Shown here: one piece after another, positions 49,401 to 56,581 of the stretch
How the letters are laid out: each line of letters begins with the position of its first letter
Position numbering within the stretch: position 1 is the first letter of the stretch
Source: Prorocentrum cordatum
Taxonomy: Eukaryota > Sar > Dinophyceae > Prorocentrales > Prorocentraceae
NCBI GenBank assembly: GCA_963575745.1
Contig: CAUYUJ010007224.1
Span: 1,190,771-1,254,770, forward strand
Direction of reading: 5' to 3'
Length of the DNA: 64,000 nt
The notes under the pieces: generated by a model
The model's input: the letters and a program-made list of their open reading frames with translations, nothing else
The model's database searches: none
Told to the model about the DNA's origin: nothing
Made by a program: the position numbers and the translations under genes

Positions 49401-50374
49401 CACGCCTGGCTCTTCCCTTGGGCGAGCCTCTCGGCCATCCTCTGTCGCCGTGCCGTCTCCTGCCGGCGAGTCGCCTCCTCTTCGTAAGCCTGGCGCCACG
49501 CTTCGGCTCCCTCGGCGGCACGAGACCGCTCGGCCTCCAGAGCAGTGCACCGCGACCGGGCCTCGGCCAGCTTCTCCCCGGCGTCGAGCGCCTCGGTCGC
49601 CCAAAGCTGCAGGTTGGCGCCTTTCTCGGCCAGCTCAGCCTCCATGCGGCGATGTCGGAACTCTGCGCCCAACGCGCAGCAGGCCAACCAGCCAGCAACC
49701 AGCCAGCTGAAGCGCAGCGGGTCGAAGCTCAGCGCTGCCTCGCCGGGCCCGTAGGTGCCCAGGGACCCCGTCGGCTGGCCTGATGCCTCGCCGGGTCTCC
49801 CAGGATGCGTGGGCGGGGTGCGTGGCTCTTCCCTACCGGGACCGCCCTGGGCACCCGACCCGCCCGCTGGCTCGGCCGCGGCTGGGCTACCCGAAGGTCC
49901 GCTCCCGCGCGCGCGGCCGACGCCAGTCGTAGTGGAAATGGGCCCTGCGGGCCCGGCCGCGGCTGGGCTGACTGCGGGTTCGCCCCCGCGCTCGCGGCTC
50001 GGGCCGGGCTGCGAAGATGTCGTCGTAGTCGTCGACGTCGTAGTCGTCGTCGCGGTTGTGGTAATGGTGACCCCAGGAGGTTTGGCCGGCGGCCCTCGCC
50101 CCTTCCTTCCCGCAGGCGCAGGCTTGGCGGGCGGAGCTCGCCCCTTGCCATGCCCCCCGCCGCCCGCGGGCCGGAGTTTCGGCCCGGGCTGAGATGGCTG
50201 CGCCGGCGCTGGGGACATTGCGTCCCCCGCGCGGCCAAGAAGCCACCAACCCATCGCCCCTTGGGCCGAGAACGCCCCACCAACCGCCAAGATCACGGCA
50301 TGCGCCCCGAGGAAGCCCACGGCCATGGCACCGCTGGCCCGCACACCCGCCACGAGGCTGGTAGCGCCGGCCAC
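37469..50374 (-). CDS. Giant 4301-codon ORF, membrane/coiled-coil start and repeat body
   Basis: ATG at 50374, stop at 37469, no interruption over 12.9 kb. The N-terminus has a hydrophobic anchor (AMAVGFLGAHAVILAVGGAF), a Pro/Thr-rich stretch (ITTTATTTTTSTTTTTSSQ), a second membrane segment (FSWLVAGWLACCALG) and about 140 residues of charged coiled coil (EARSRCTALEAERSRAAEG and on). An acidic region and Ala/Asp-rich repeats (ADANADADIDADTRAG) follow, punctuated by five copies of a motif like EVWDMDWARLGAAGP. The middle (43700-38690) reads Cys/Asp/Gly/Ser (CGADSRADGGAD). Near 44280-43800 and 42200-41130 are unique, nonrepetitive segments. The last 300 residues are PTAAPTAA. No enzyme domain is recognised. 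The N-terminal 800 residues look like a true protein. The repeat body is open in several frames, so its reality is unproven. Confidence 0.55.
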   Translation of the reverse strand: MAGATSLVAGVRASGAMAVGFLGAHAVILAVGGAFSAQGAMGWWLLGRAGDAMSPAPAQPSQPGPKLRPAGGGGHGKGRAPPAKPAPAGRKGRGPPAKPPGVTITTTATTTTTSTTTTTSSQPGPSRERGGEPAVSPAAAGPAGPISTTTGVGRARGSGPSGSPAAAEPAGGSGAQGGPGREEPRTPPTHPGRPGEASGQPTGSLGTYGPGEAALSFDPLRFSWLVAGWLACCALGAEFRHRRMEAELAEKGANLQLWATEALDAGEKLAEARSRCTALEAERSRAAEGAEAWRQAYEEEATRRQETARRQRMAERLAQGKSQACEYERARRFRAEEALAGSRADVDVDNLWAWIDGLLAWIDRLTTNLELGATIAENLRARVDELEPGGVAPTEGAGGRGGRGAGGGGEGAAREEVFPRARMRRWRRMRRTTIQGELIPEEPEETSLGEHRALGDSAAASGLAPGAGDDGDDDAGVPGGSEVRLVRAHEVVHGARLPAGCWGSVGASARAVAEARAGASIGARAPADSDTREYRNGGARMGSWTGADVELGAVHLGDAGADDRTDTYASAVARAGPIACARARADADAICDAPADAGGRDFDASAGASTFAAAAATSDADAGAGAYRNAAPPPPAPDLWRGAGPELKARLRRRALPLEGAGGALAGHRSERATAEAAGRALPEAKQYWLTVVPKTWEVAPMDREESPREAPGALELGQPLLDEARRHRAAGVSVTEDLRRAAGSDGAETVVEADEVCDLDWARLGAAGPEEGPVPSIDATTVVDPAVTACAIVSADANADADIDADTRAGTGAASCDASADAPNVSASAAYNASDDASAGAYAEAAAEPDAGDRAPGSDAYEDVAASAAASAGASAHAPNVTADAGVNALGCEARVGAAAHPAASAGASTDAIALTRSEAGEVWAVRWSRPGARSSDVGLGTRTDASVEVGSSITAYASVSASTDVRANADASDADAGATATATANAATGADACTTANSDTGACASTDDEVWDLEWLRLGADAGPATGIGVNADDASGVTAYAETNAAADPSGGPDDAATVGVSSDTIAGIGADADADRDVCTGTGARAAASVEAGPNVSDRVTRTTLPHARAWLRRLRAAHAGFPARARCPFGFLSRLARRARLGLFAGAASRRRAGAARSGLVGPLPERGRGGQLGRAPRAAGGACPAGVPQLPSPPPPRAAPRLPNREDCRAGDSTSTTADASADVDANAAACSDSDGSADADAGAYADAETGTETDTDAGIDVTAYTGTSACAADGARARAGTGARAHAGAAASPSASDSATGADVAVAGVVAHQGTHHGVHAAQFRILAGAQWRFDPARVQPCEVSITGAHSRLVEIGQDAQPKADAAHVQQAVGPGTAVPARLDSIVQAVPRKADLADSDASAGADAAARVGVSTDASAGAGTNADADRDVGTGTGAHAVAGADAGPNVGDCATGYALPHARAWPRRRRAARAGVLACARCQFCFPSRQARRARLAPIAGAASRRRAGAVRLGRVCPPPERGRGGQLRRAPHAAGRACPAGASQLPSPPPLQAAPRLPSCEGCREGDSASATADASADVDGPWRAAGTDRAETDVEADEVWDMDWARLGAAGPDGGPAPSADAATVVDTVVTACTNISASYDASVDAPTVPAYTDIDAGDGASADAYARATAPSVTADVGINALGSRARAGAVAYSAASAGASPGAIAHAEVWASEVWAMDWSRLGTGFSVVGSGTGADASVEVGPSIPACANISTSTDTRAEAGASEAAAGAVGDAAYAEINASPDASTGADAAARAGVSIDTNAGAGTNAGADRDLSTGIGRAARAGVLARTRCQFHFRSRLARDASLAPFAGAASRRRAGAARLGRVCPLPERGRGGQLRRAPRAADGAGPAWASQRPSLPPLHAAPRLPSCEDCREGDPASATADVDADGAAYADSDASGDASADADAGACADAETTAETSTDADVGTTVYTGTGARTADNARAGTGVRASASATAGPGASDAPPDADGATVGVVAHRGTHHEAGAARFSFVAARTAQLALVMPAGLSREGTSLRGDVPAAGLLVAEDLTVRIPSGHVEDCAHALARRGAGPSVKGTQVLGSAWVPTGTLTPISALAFRSAPGLCGTPVFESVPQPNFEGMAGLHGRPHGLCCDWIGRGAPPTTSSSGPSADPKEEACRGGSKATRCAPRFGIGRRRRAGSGCSGTYSGASTRRAPRLGIGRRRRAGSGCNGTYSGAYRGADGRAGYGRVDGFTNSGAGRIDGFTDSGGDGASRANRGTDGCADNITDSGDGRAEDITDCGAAGANSRTGRCAASGVEGGTDRRPDSHAHGSADGGALCRSDNCGTDSFADSSPNSLGSVDGGTDCRSDSCGPNSHSGGTGCRSDGCGVHCRTGRCAVSGVEGGTDWRSDRGADSTAGSGADGITESGADGPNSRSDSCVVGGVGGSTCRRSDNGGPDGPAGGWAGGGADCRPDGCGTDSLADGCATSPGGVDGSAYCRSGGCGPDSRAGGCASSCVGCHPDCGVDGFADSCAAAGRVDGPADGCADGGADSRPDRGACGHACRGAGGISDSSAQGTDSIDDSIDDSCADVRTCSFAGGPANCSTDTRAVCGIVSPADSCAVCITDSCADTRAHGFTVSDAVSYITQGTDPASEDVAHACALVPGIAPTRGGKPTAAVPPSAARHPPVGLDNGGANRGVDGGIDRGTGLALDVWVRTPSVPGVVPEAVAASIIANIDGGADTGTRSGTHVDAKALLFLGRLVPGVVALRDMHGPWSARALPDVRALFCTRALSLDSTPVFMRAPMLVLDGPSTLMYCDKRDFSLARSSPPTAEFTGKRMFDCLPVATRLHLPDHASPGTPNLGGRGPACVPGRDGSGDFGLDRGGKGSTWPSCEGISSRSGTPAAGLPLIHCGRGLTGAPVLHGARVLGGGAVPPGALGRRGALASTRTLLLLGSPEVQIMLVLDGMRVLLGLPVSHSALALLDMLGVPRRAPVLPVRSCLEEAFSDWVIHDNPPSAAGPGPAGPFRGGTSLRGEVHAGGALLVEGQGAAWSSRVGTSLRGEVPAAALPGLVRLSADSLADSGANSGAGGGVDDGADSPAHSSVDSITDGRTEGRTTSFAAICVNRGIDCPARPTATVEGSDCHVGGCASSDVGCRPDCGVDSFADSCAAAGCADGPADGCADSGADSRPDRGACSYTCRGADGITDSGADGTDSRSDNCGTGSRPASGDDCRAHSGADGVTDGDGCNDRYAHRGTDSLAEIRSGSGAVCDKTGTWYSPMGELSAFMFAMYGPIGEQPASMVTAAATCDGLTDHLVDSRTSSCADAGVSSPAGCGADSRANRCPDSIADSCAGGIADSCTDARTYSSAGGSANCSTDTRAVCSTGSLADRCADCVADSCTDTRAHGFTASTANGGADACDCCGTGSRRADSGADGGVDRGTDYGTGNRGDGVTGVSANRGIGRAAVVDSADASVRPLAIEPGPDAECELVGSGDTAFDVAKACGLSVGNAPVEGGLVAHVTKVRQRVKARGAYGTRPSDGAGSYRRSGTNCSYAGRGPDSCDDRGADRLAYRYADGYACGADGRADRGTVGSRDDVGSCDGIGRDSGAACGADSRADCGADGCANHGADCRADREPYEGTSGLIEWPADRLTGCGTDSGANGCSHAVCGTGGRADGYFDSHADDSPVSYADNGTDCCTDLGADRGADGGAYEATRKGVPVGGVSGGGRGRADRGTYGGTDGHPASGVNRCAGCGTDRRADCGTSRRADSILDGGADSGPYCSADFGTGRGADSGAGAVNLKGALVEGSSDDWHVLDSGPKAAEEIEAALAGHKTAGTPTAASTASLTAAPTTAPTAAMTDAPTAVPAEAPTAAPTAALASALAASRQPRPHGRRTPEAAAAAAPGGATVLAPAGGARLAPASGAGVGPPMCDGRRAPAAAAAAAPRDARPSSPARGARRAPASGSAAVPPMWDGRLAPEAVATAAPGDAALTATATSATTGTSTSSPTGFPTPAPTAAPPATPTAMPAAVSTAAPIVAPTTAPIAAPTAAAAAVLTAEPTVAPTASPTAATVAAPTTSPTAAPTSVPTAAPTATPTAALAAAPTAAPIASPTAALAAVPTAALTAVPPAAPSMAPTAAPAAARAAPFTAAAAAAPASSLTASPIAAPTAAPMGRPSVALAAAQTTAWTASTTVALAAAPADARFGSPMAELVTTPTATPTATPTVAPTSASTAALAATATTVLTAAATGAPTKGATTGASGSTYVGMFAGSTGIEGRALSATQEPPDDED
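37600..38330. repeat. 12-bp minisatellite block 1
   Basis: Degenerate 12-mers GCN-GTC-GGC-GNN. In the ORF frame this gives Pro-Thr-Ala-Ala; on the plus strand Ala-Val-Gly-Ala. About 60 units. Confidence 0.9.
38690..41130. repeat. 12-bp minisatellite block 2
   Basis: Same 12-mer lattice as block 1, but the ORF crosses it in another register and reads GADCGADS. Short unique islands occur (for example 39750-39960 and 40430-40540). Confidence 0.85.
42420..43700. repeat. 12-bp minisatellite block 3
   Basis: Same lattice. A second minus frame (42196-43896) reads AAPTAAPTA here for 566 codons while the giant ORF reads CRSDSCGPDS. Two near-identical 55-bp units stand at 43655-43790 (GCCCGCCGTCGCCTCCCGAT). 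Confidence 0.85.
44690..44830. repeat. GC-rich 140-bp repeat, copy 2
   Basis: CTGGCCTCCACGGCCTCGCT then CAGGCAGGGGGCAAACGCG and the CGCCGGCCCGCCGGCGCGAA near-palindrome. It is part of a larger duplicated segment (see the findings). Confidence 0.85.
45755..45890. repeat. GC-rich 140-bp repeat, copy 3
   Basis: Nearly identical to copy 2. It is followed by the same GCGCGAGAACGCCCGCGCGA-type sequence. Confidence 0.85.
46815..46965. repeat. GC-rich 140-bp repeat, copy 4
   Basis: CCCCCACGGCCTCGCTCAGG and the same palindromic core. Copies 2-4 are about 1.05-1.07 kb apart, which defines the duplication period. Confidence 0.85.
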
Positions 50375-50447
50375 GTCCGCACACCCGCTCCCCAGAGCTG
50401 GCGGTGCAGGACGCTGCGGTTTTGGCCGCCCCGCGGCCCCCCGGGAC

Positions 50448-50562
50448 CCCCCGAGTCCTGGCTCGATCTCGAGCCCACGACTACGGACCCCAAATGGCTA
50501 AGGCAAAACCCCCACTTCCCTACGCTGAACCTGCAGTCTACCAGCATAACAGACTATACAAG
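50448..50562 (-). repeat. 115-bp repeat R, 5' of the giant ORF
   Basis: Partner of 36744-36858. It ends 74 bp before the giant ORF start. On the minus strand it would be the 5' leader of any transcript of that ORF. Confidence 0.92.
50468..50503 (-). other. Possible relict spliced-leader pair upstream of the giant ORF
   Basis: Same two blocks as 36764-36799: CCTTAGCCATTTGGGGTC followed by CCGTAGTCGTGGGCTCGAG, about 95-130 bp before the start codon. Confidence 0.35.
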
Positions 50563-50574
50563 ATTGTGTAATCC

Positions 50575-50628
50575 CCCTCCTCCTCCTCCTCCTCCTCCTC
50601 CTCCTCCTCCTCCTCCTCCTCCTCCTCC
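50575..50628. repeat. (CCT)n microsatellite
   Basis: About 18 units, pure. Confidence 0.95.
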
Positions 50629-50635
50629 GGCAGGC

Positions 50636-50705
50636 CTGCTTAGCCAGCCGCCGGCCGACTCGCCCAAGGCGATTTTCGTGCCAAGACTGCTGTGGCACTG
50701 TGTTT
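50636..50705 (+). repeat. CTC-array-associated conserved flank, copy 2
   Basis: GCTTAGCCAGCCGCCGGCCG, ACTCGCCCAAGGCGATTTTC and GTGCCAAGACTGCTGTGGC match 28700-28770. Confidence 0.75.
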
Positions 50706-52160
50706 TGGCGGCTGCACGGGGGAAACAAAAAAAATACTTCTGTCCACATCGCAGCGCACGCGAAGGCCCCGTCACCATCATGATTCACAGGTCGTCCCTG
50801 CAAGTCCCACCTATTCCACTTAAAGCCGCCCCATGTTCAGTTCAAGCCCGAACCTATCAACAATTTCGCAGTATCGGGGGCGGAGGTTTTTGCTTCTTTT
50901 CAGATTCGATATTTCGCCTTTTCGGTCTGCAGTTCGCAAACAACCTGCAACAATATCGATTTCTGCTTGGCGCGGTCGCGCCAGGATTGTGGAGCGGCTG
51001 CACATAGTTTTTGGGGCTCCTCGCATTTTTGTGATTTTATAATTTGCGCAAATTACAGAAGTGAGCGAGGCCGAGTTCGCCCGCCAGACTTTCCGCTTCC
51101 TTCCTGGACCTTGCACTGCGTGAGCTAAACGCTTGCAGGCGCATCGCCAGGCACCCGGGCGGCTCGCGGACAAGGAAACCAAGACTAATCCGATCCAGCA
51201 TACGACTTGAATCTGCACTTCGTACCCACTATGCTGGCCTCCCGAGCAGCCTTTCCACAGTTCTCAACGAGCTCCCAATTAGGCCGGCGAGGCAGGAGGT
51301 AAGAGGCGTTCCCGGCACCTCATGGCTGGCGAAGTTCGGTTTGAACTTACGCCTGGTACCCACGATGTCGGTCCTCCCAGTAGCCTTCGAAAATGGTGGC
51401 AGCGTCGCAATTCGCAGCCCCCAGGCGATGGCGAGGTCGAATGTGAATCTGCACTTGGTATCTATTACGTTGGCAACCGAGCAGGTTTCAAAAATGGCGA
51501 CAATGAGAAATTTCGAAGCCCCCAGCGACGGCAAAATGTCATGTGATCCGAATAAGGCGTCATGCCGCTGGACCCCCAACAAGCTTCGAAAGCAGCAACA
51601 GTCTCGCAGACTGCAGCCCTTCCGGGATGGCAAGGAGGCAGGGTAGCAGGCGAATTGGAGGCACGGAAGAAGGCAGATAGAAAGCACGGTTGCAAGCAAT
51701 CATGAGGGGCGGACAAGAGAAGGGATGCGGGAGGAGGTGTGCGGCCGGATTGCCGTATTCAAAACCAGGACGAAAGAACGCCAGAGCGACATGGCGCGGG
51801 CGCGGGCCGCGTTGCTTGTCCAGAGTGCCACTGGCAAATGATCGCCACCCTGCTTCCTCACTCTGCTTTTTTTGTTGCCGTTTTCTTCCTCCTCCGACTG
51901 TCTCACTGTAACTGTCGCGTGAACTGTTCTTCCCCGCTTCCGTCCTTTTTCTGCTTCCTGTTCCCACCCACGTTTCCATTTCGAGCCTGGGACCTCCGCC
52001 CTGGTCTTCCTTTTGCTGTCCTGTGAGTCGTGGAGCGCGCGCGCTTACCATATAGCTTGCACAACCACTGACAAATGCTGTGCTGCCATCGACCGTACCA
52101 ATCTGAACCAACTCCTCGTGCCAATTCATGCAAATGGGTTGGGGGGCCCGAGTCACATAC
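50706..52160. other. Unassigned region with diverged repeats
   Basis: No gene recognised. 51195-51540 holds three diverged copies of a 100-145-bp unit (GAATCTGCACTT-GTA, ACCCACGATGTCGG, TTCGAAAATGGTGGC and equivalents). ORFs of up to 198 codons on the minus strand cross them without a family match. Confidence 0.4.
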
Positions 52161-52164
52161 CAAA

Positions 52165-52512
52165 CGTTGAATCACAAACCGCGCGCGCCGAATCACAAAC
52201 CCCACACATTGAATGACAAACCGTGCGCGCCGAATCACAAACAACACACATTGAATCACAAACCGCGCGCGCCGAATCACAGACAGCACACGTTGAATCA
52301 CAGACCGCGCGCGCAGAATCAGAGACAGCACACATTGAATCACACACCGCGCGCGCCGAATCACAGACAACATTCAATGAATCACAGACCGCGCGCGCCA
52401 CATCACGAACAACACACATTGAATTACAGACCGCGCGAGCGGAATCACAAACAACACACGCTGAATCACAAACCGCACGCGACGAATCACAGACAACACA
52501 CATTGAATCTTA
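52165..52512 (+). repeat. 42-bp tandem array
   Basis: About eight units built from TTGAATCACAAACCGCGCGC and GCCGAATCACAGACAACACA. The 42-bp period keeps all frames open and gives Glu-Ser-Gln-Thr peptides. Reverse-complement copies are at 54255-54600. Confidence 0.9.
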
Positions 52513-52529
52513 AACCGCACGCGTCGGTG

Positions 52530-52805
52530 ACCTGCTGATCCGGCCAACTGATCTGGTGACCTGGTGATCCCGTGACCCGGTGTTGTGGCCAGCTGATCCG
52601 GTGATCTGGCTGATCCGGCAAATCCGGCTGATCTGGTGATCGGGCCAGTGGATCCGGTGGTCCAGTGACCTGGTGTTAAGGCCAGCTGATCCGTTGATCA
52701 AGCTGATCTGGCCAACTGATCTGGTGATCCGGTATTGTGGCCAACTGATCTGGTGATCCAATGATTGTGGCCAAACTGATCCGGTGATCCGGCTGATCCG
52801 GTGAC
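52530..52805. repeat. TGATCCGG short-repeat tract
   Basis: Irregular runs of TGATCCGGTGATCTGGC. The same words recur briefly at 53757-53787 inside the satellite. Confidence 0.85.
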
Positions 52806-54035
52806 GTATGCGGGCGGTGGCACTACGGCTTTCGGCGGAGCTCTCTATGGGGCAACGAAGCGTGTGAGGGGTGTGACGAAATGGGTTTGGGTGACGCATG
52901 CGGGCGGTGGCACTGGCGCCTTCAGTGGAGCTCCCTATGGGGCCACGAAACGTGAAGGGTGTGACGACATGGGTGAGGGGTGACGCATGTGGGCGGTGAC
53001 ACTGGCGCCTTCAGTGGAGCTCCCTATGAGGCTACGAAACGTGTGATGGGGGTGCCGAAATTGGTGTGGATGACGCATGCGGGCGGTGGCACTGTGGTCT
53101 TCGGTGGTGCTCCATTTGGGTCCACGAAACGTGTGAGGGGTGTGACGACATGGGTGTGGGTGACGCATGCGGGCGGTGGCACTGGGGCCTTCGGTGGAGC
53201 CTTCTATGGGGCCACGAAGTGCGTGAGGGGTGTGCCGAAATGGATGTGGGTGACGACGCGTGCGGGCGGTGGCGCTGGCGCCTTCAGTGAAGCTCCCTAT
53301 GGGTCCACGAAACGTGTGAGGGGTGTGACGAAATGAGTGTGGGAGACGCATGTGGGCGGTGACACTGTGGCCTTCGGTTGAACTCACGATGTGGCCACGA
53401 ACCGTGTGAGGGGTGTGCCGAAATTGGTGTGGGTGACGCATGCGGGCGGTGGCACTGTGGCCTTCGGTGGTGCTCCCTATGGGGCCACGAAACGTTTGAG
53501 GGGTGTGACGACATGGGTATGGTTGACGAATGCGGGCGGTGGCACTGGCGCCTTCAGTGGAGCTCCCTATGGGGCCACGAAACGTGTGAGGGGTGTGCCG
53601 AACTGGGTGTGGGTGACGCATGCTGGCGGTAACTCTGTGGCCTTCAATGGAGTTCCCTATGGGCCACGAAACGTGTGAGGGGTGTGACGACATGGATGTG
53701 GGTGACGCATGCGGGCGGTGGCACTGTGGCCTTCGGTGAAGCTTTCTATGGGGCCACGATGATCCGGTGATCCGGCTGATCCGGTGACGTATGCGGGCGG
53801 TGGCACTACGGCTTTCGGCGGAGCTCTCTATGGGGCAACGAAGCGTGTGAGGGGTGTGCCGAAATGGGTGTGGGTGACGACGCGTGCGGGCGGTGGCTGG
53901 CGCCTTCAGTGGAGCTCCCTCTGGGGCCACGAAACGTTTGAGGGCTGTGCCAGAATGGGCATGGGTAGCGCATGCGGGCGGTGGCACTGTGGGCTTCAGT
54001 GGAGCTCTCTATGGGGCTACGAAGCGCTGTACTGG
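52800..54035. repeat. 90-bp satellite, about 14 copies
   Basis: Unit: GTGACGCATGCGGGCGGTGG, CACTGGCGCCTTCAGTGGAG, CTCCCTATGGGGCCACGAAA, CGTGTGAGGGGTGTGACGAC and an ATGGGTGTGG end. The unit is a multiple of three, so long frames exist on both strands (30-residue peptides THAGGGTGAFSGAPYGATKR on plus; a 350-codon minus frame 52935-53987). A 5' block (52760-52870) is repeated near 53755-53865, which indicates higher-order duplication. Confidence 0.92.
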
Positions 54036-54254
54036 GTGGGTGAGGCGCAGGGAGGAGGGAGGGGCGGGGAGGAGTGAGGAGGAATGAAGGAAGGAAGGAA
54101 AGCGGAAACGCGGGGACGTCTCTTCAAAACGAAAACCCAACACTACAAAATGGTTGGGAAATATAAAACCCGGAAACCCAAATCCCGCTATTGAAGCCAA
54201 AATCCGCTATTACGGAAACCGATGTTCTTTTATGGAAACCCACTTGTGTCCAAA

Positions 54255-54600
54255 TATGCGGTCTGTGATTCATCGCGTGCGGTCTGTTATTCAATGTGTG
54301 CTGTCTGTGATTCGTCGCGTGCGGTCTGTAATTCAATACGTGTTGTTTGTGATCCGTCGCTTGCGGTCTGTGAGTCAAAGAATCTTGTCTGTGATTCTTC
54401 GCGTGCGGTCTGTGATTGATTGAATGTTGTCTGTGATTCGGCGCGTGCGTTCTGTGATTCAATGTGTGCTGTCTGTGATTCGTCGCGTGCGGTCTGTGAT
54501 TCAATGAATGTTGTCTGTGAATCGGCGCGCGCGGTCTGTGATTCAATGCGTTCTGTGTCTGTGATTCGGTCCGTGATTCAATGTTTGGTCTGTGATTCGG
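54255..54600 (-). repeat. 42-bp tandem array, inverted copy
   Basis: GGTCTGTGATTCGTCGCGTG and CGGTCTGTGATTCAATGTGT are reverse complements of the 52165-52512 units. About eight units, more diverged. Confidence 0.88.
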
Positions 54601-56520
54601 AACCTGTCGCAAATGGGTTGGGTACATCACAAAGTAATGTTTGACATTTACTCTTGGACCACTTGTGAATATCCTGGAACACTGCGTTTCCCGAACACTG
54701 AAAATGTTTCCAAAATGCTGGAACGATGGAATGCCGGAAGACCTTCCGGAACGGTACCCCTCCGAACACAAGGCCTCCCCCAAAAGCCTCTCCCCGAGCA
54801 GTGGCCGCACATTTCGCATCTGCACCGTCATGCTTTGCTCAGCCCGCGGGCGCATTTCAACAGTCGCGCAGACGATCGGCATCGCAGCGCGGATTTCGGA
54901 AAGGGCTTTCCCTGCGAGCTTTGGTACACAGGACATCGTCAAACTCACACATGAATGTGTGTGTGCCAAACAGGGCAGACGACAATTAAGCCAGACGACC
55001 GAGCACAAGCATTCTGGAAATGTTGGGTCAACATTTGCGTTCGTATACTTTCTAAGAATGAGCTTCCACATGTTTGTCTTTTGTTCGTCGGCGACGACGA
55101 CTTTCAACATTGATTGGAACTTTGTGTTAGCTGATATCGGCCGCGTATCGCTTGCATGCAACACGTCCCGCGTTACAGGCACGGCGGATTACAACACATT
55201 AGCATGAACACATCTAATAACATACTTTGCCTTCCAAACAAACGCATGGCTTGCGAACTCAACGAATGCATGTAGACGAAACACGTTTGGTGATTCCTGA
55301 TCGATTTTGTTCACCTCGCTATAAACATAAACCATGGTGCACCAACTGGGCGTCGGAATAAGATGGACGATGATATCGGGAACGGGACGAATGCAACGGG
55401 ATAGGTCGGCCGACCGGGGACGTTGAACCCTCGGGGAGGCAGAGCGTCGGATGACGCGACCTATCATGAGGTAGCTTCTTCTAGCCTGGACGCACTGTCA
55501 GTTCCAGAGGCCGAGACGAGCGGCGCGGGCGCTGCAAAGCGCAGTGCGTCGAGCTCGCTCAGGCGTTCGCGCGCGAGCGAGCCCAGGGTGTGCACCAGAG
55601 GGCCTGGCTCCTCCTCCCCCGAGTCTCTCTCCTCCCAGCCTTTAACGGGCAGCGCCTGAGTCAGGTGCTGCTTATGGTTCGTTCGCATCCTTCTCCGACT
55701 CCTCCTCCTCCCCCTCCCCCTCCTCCTCCTCCTCCTCCTCCTCTTTCGACTCCTCCTGGGGCACAGCCCTGGATGTCCAGCACCCCTGGCCGCTGACGTG
55801 GGGGCTGCCGGGCAGCGCCCTCGGAGCGCCGTGGGGGGCAAACCGTCCTCCGCGAGCGGGCCAGCCTGCCGCACGAGGTCCGCGAGCATGCAGACCAAAT
55901 GGCCCGCTTGCACACGTAATGCTCAGTCGTCGACGTCTTGATCCTCCTCCTCCTCCTCCTCCTCCTCCTCCTCTTGCTCCTCCTCCTCTTGCTCCTCCTC
56001 CTGCTCTTGTCGTTCTGCTTGGGCCTTTGGTTTCGCAATCGGCTGGCGTACCATGACTGTTGCACACTTGTTAAGGTGGGGCGGCATACACGAACTACTG
56101 CTGTTCGCGGGAGAATGGCGTGCTGTGCAGTCACAAACCAAACGGAAAGACAATCGCGGCACCACGCGCGCAATGACCCCAGGCGATAGGGGGGCAACGA
56201 ACAAGGAGAAGCCATATTGCCAGCCCATAGTTGTTTGACGCTGGACTACTCTGACGAGTCCTGGCATGCTTGTTTCCAATAGCTGAGTACATCGCTGACC
56301 TGGGCAACGTATGCATCACATGCCAACCTTGCGACACGAGCAATGTTTTTTAGGTCCGTAACGCATGGTAACAAGCTCGACATGTTGACGCAATCTCGGA
56401 TATTTGCTGAACGATCTCAAAACGTATGGATGCACGGCTAGCCCCGAGCCGATCGGGATTTGCGCATATCGGGTGCGCCTCTCTATGCGTACACCAGCGC
56501 ACGTGGAAGCATTTCGCTCC
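54601..56520. other. Unassigned region with two CTC tracts
   Basis: Two antisense frames overlap here, plus 54641-55207 (188 codons) and minus 55182-54124 (352 codons, whose last third is translated 42-bp repeat). Neither resembles a family I know. CTC microsatellites lie at 55700-55745 and 55938-56012. Confidence 0.4.
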
Positions 56521-56527
56521 GCCGTTG

Positions 56528-56581
56528 TAGAAGAGAGAGAGAGAGAGAGAAGGAGCCAGAGAGAGAGAGAGAGAGAGAGAG
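56528..56581. repeat. (GA)n microsatellite
   Basis: Two GA tracts split by AGGAGCCA. Confidence 0.95.

Noticed and set aside
36744-50562. Repeat R as LTRs of a 13.8-kb retrotransposon
   Set aside because: No target duplication (GTGGG on one side, ATTGT on the other), no primer site or polypurine tract, no pol gene, and a head-to-tail join with repeat X explains the copies better.
52935-53987. 350-codon minus ORF in the 90-bp satellite as a repeat protein
   Set aside because: A 90-bp unit keeps frames open by arithmetic; the plus strand is open as well and no start or nonrepeat domain is visible.
54641-55207. 188-codon plus ORF and its antisense partner as genes
   Set aside because: No family resemblance, mutual overlap, and the antisense frame ends in translated tandem repeat.
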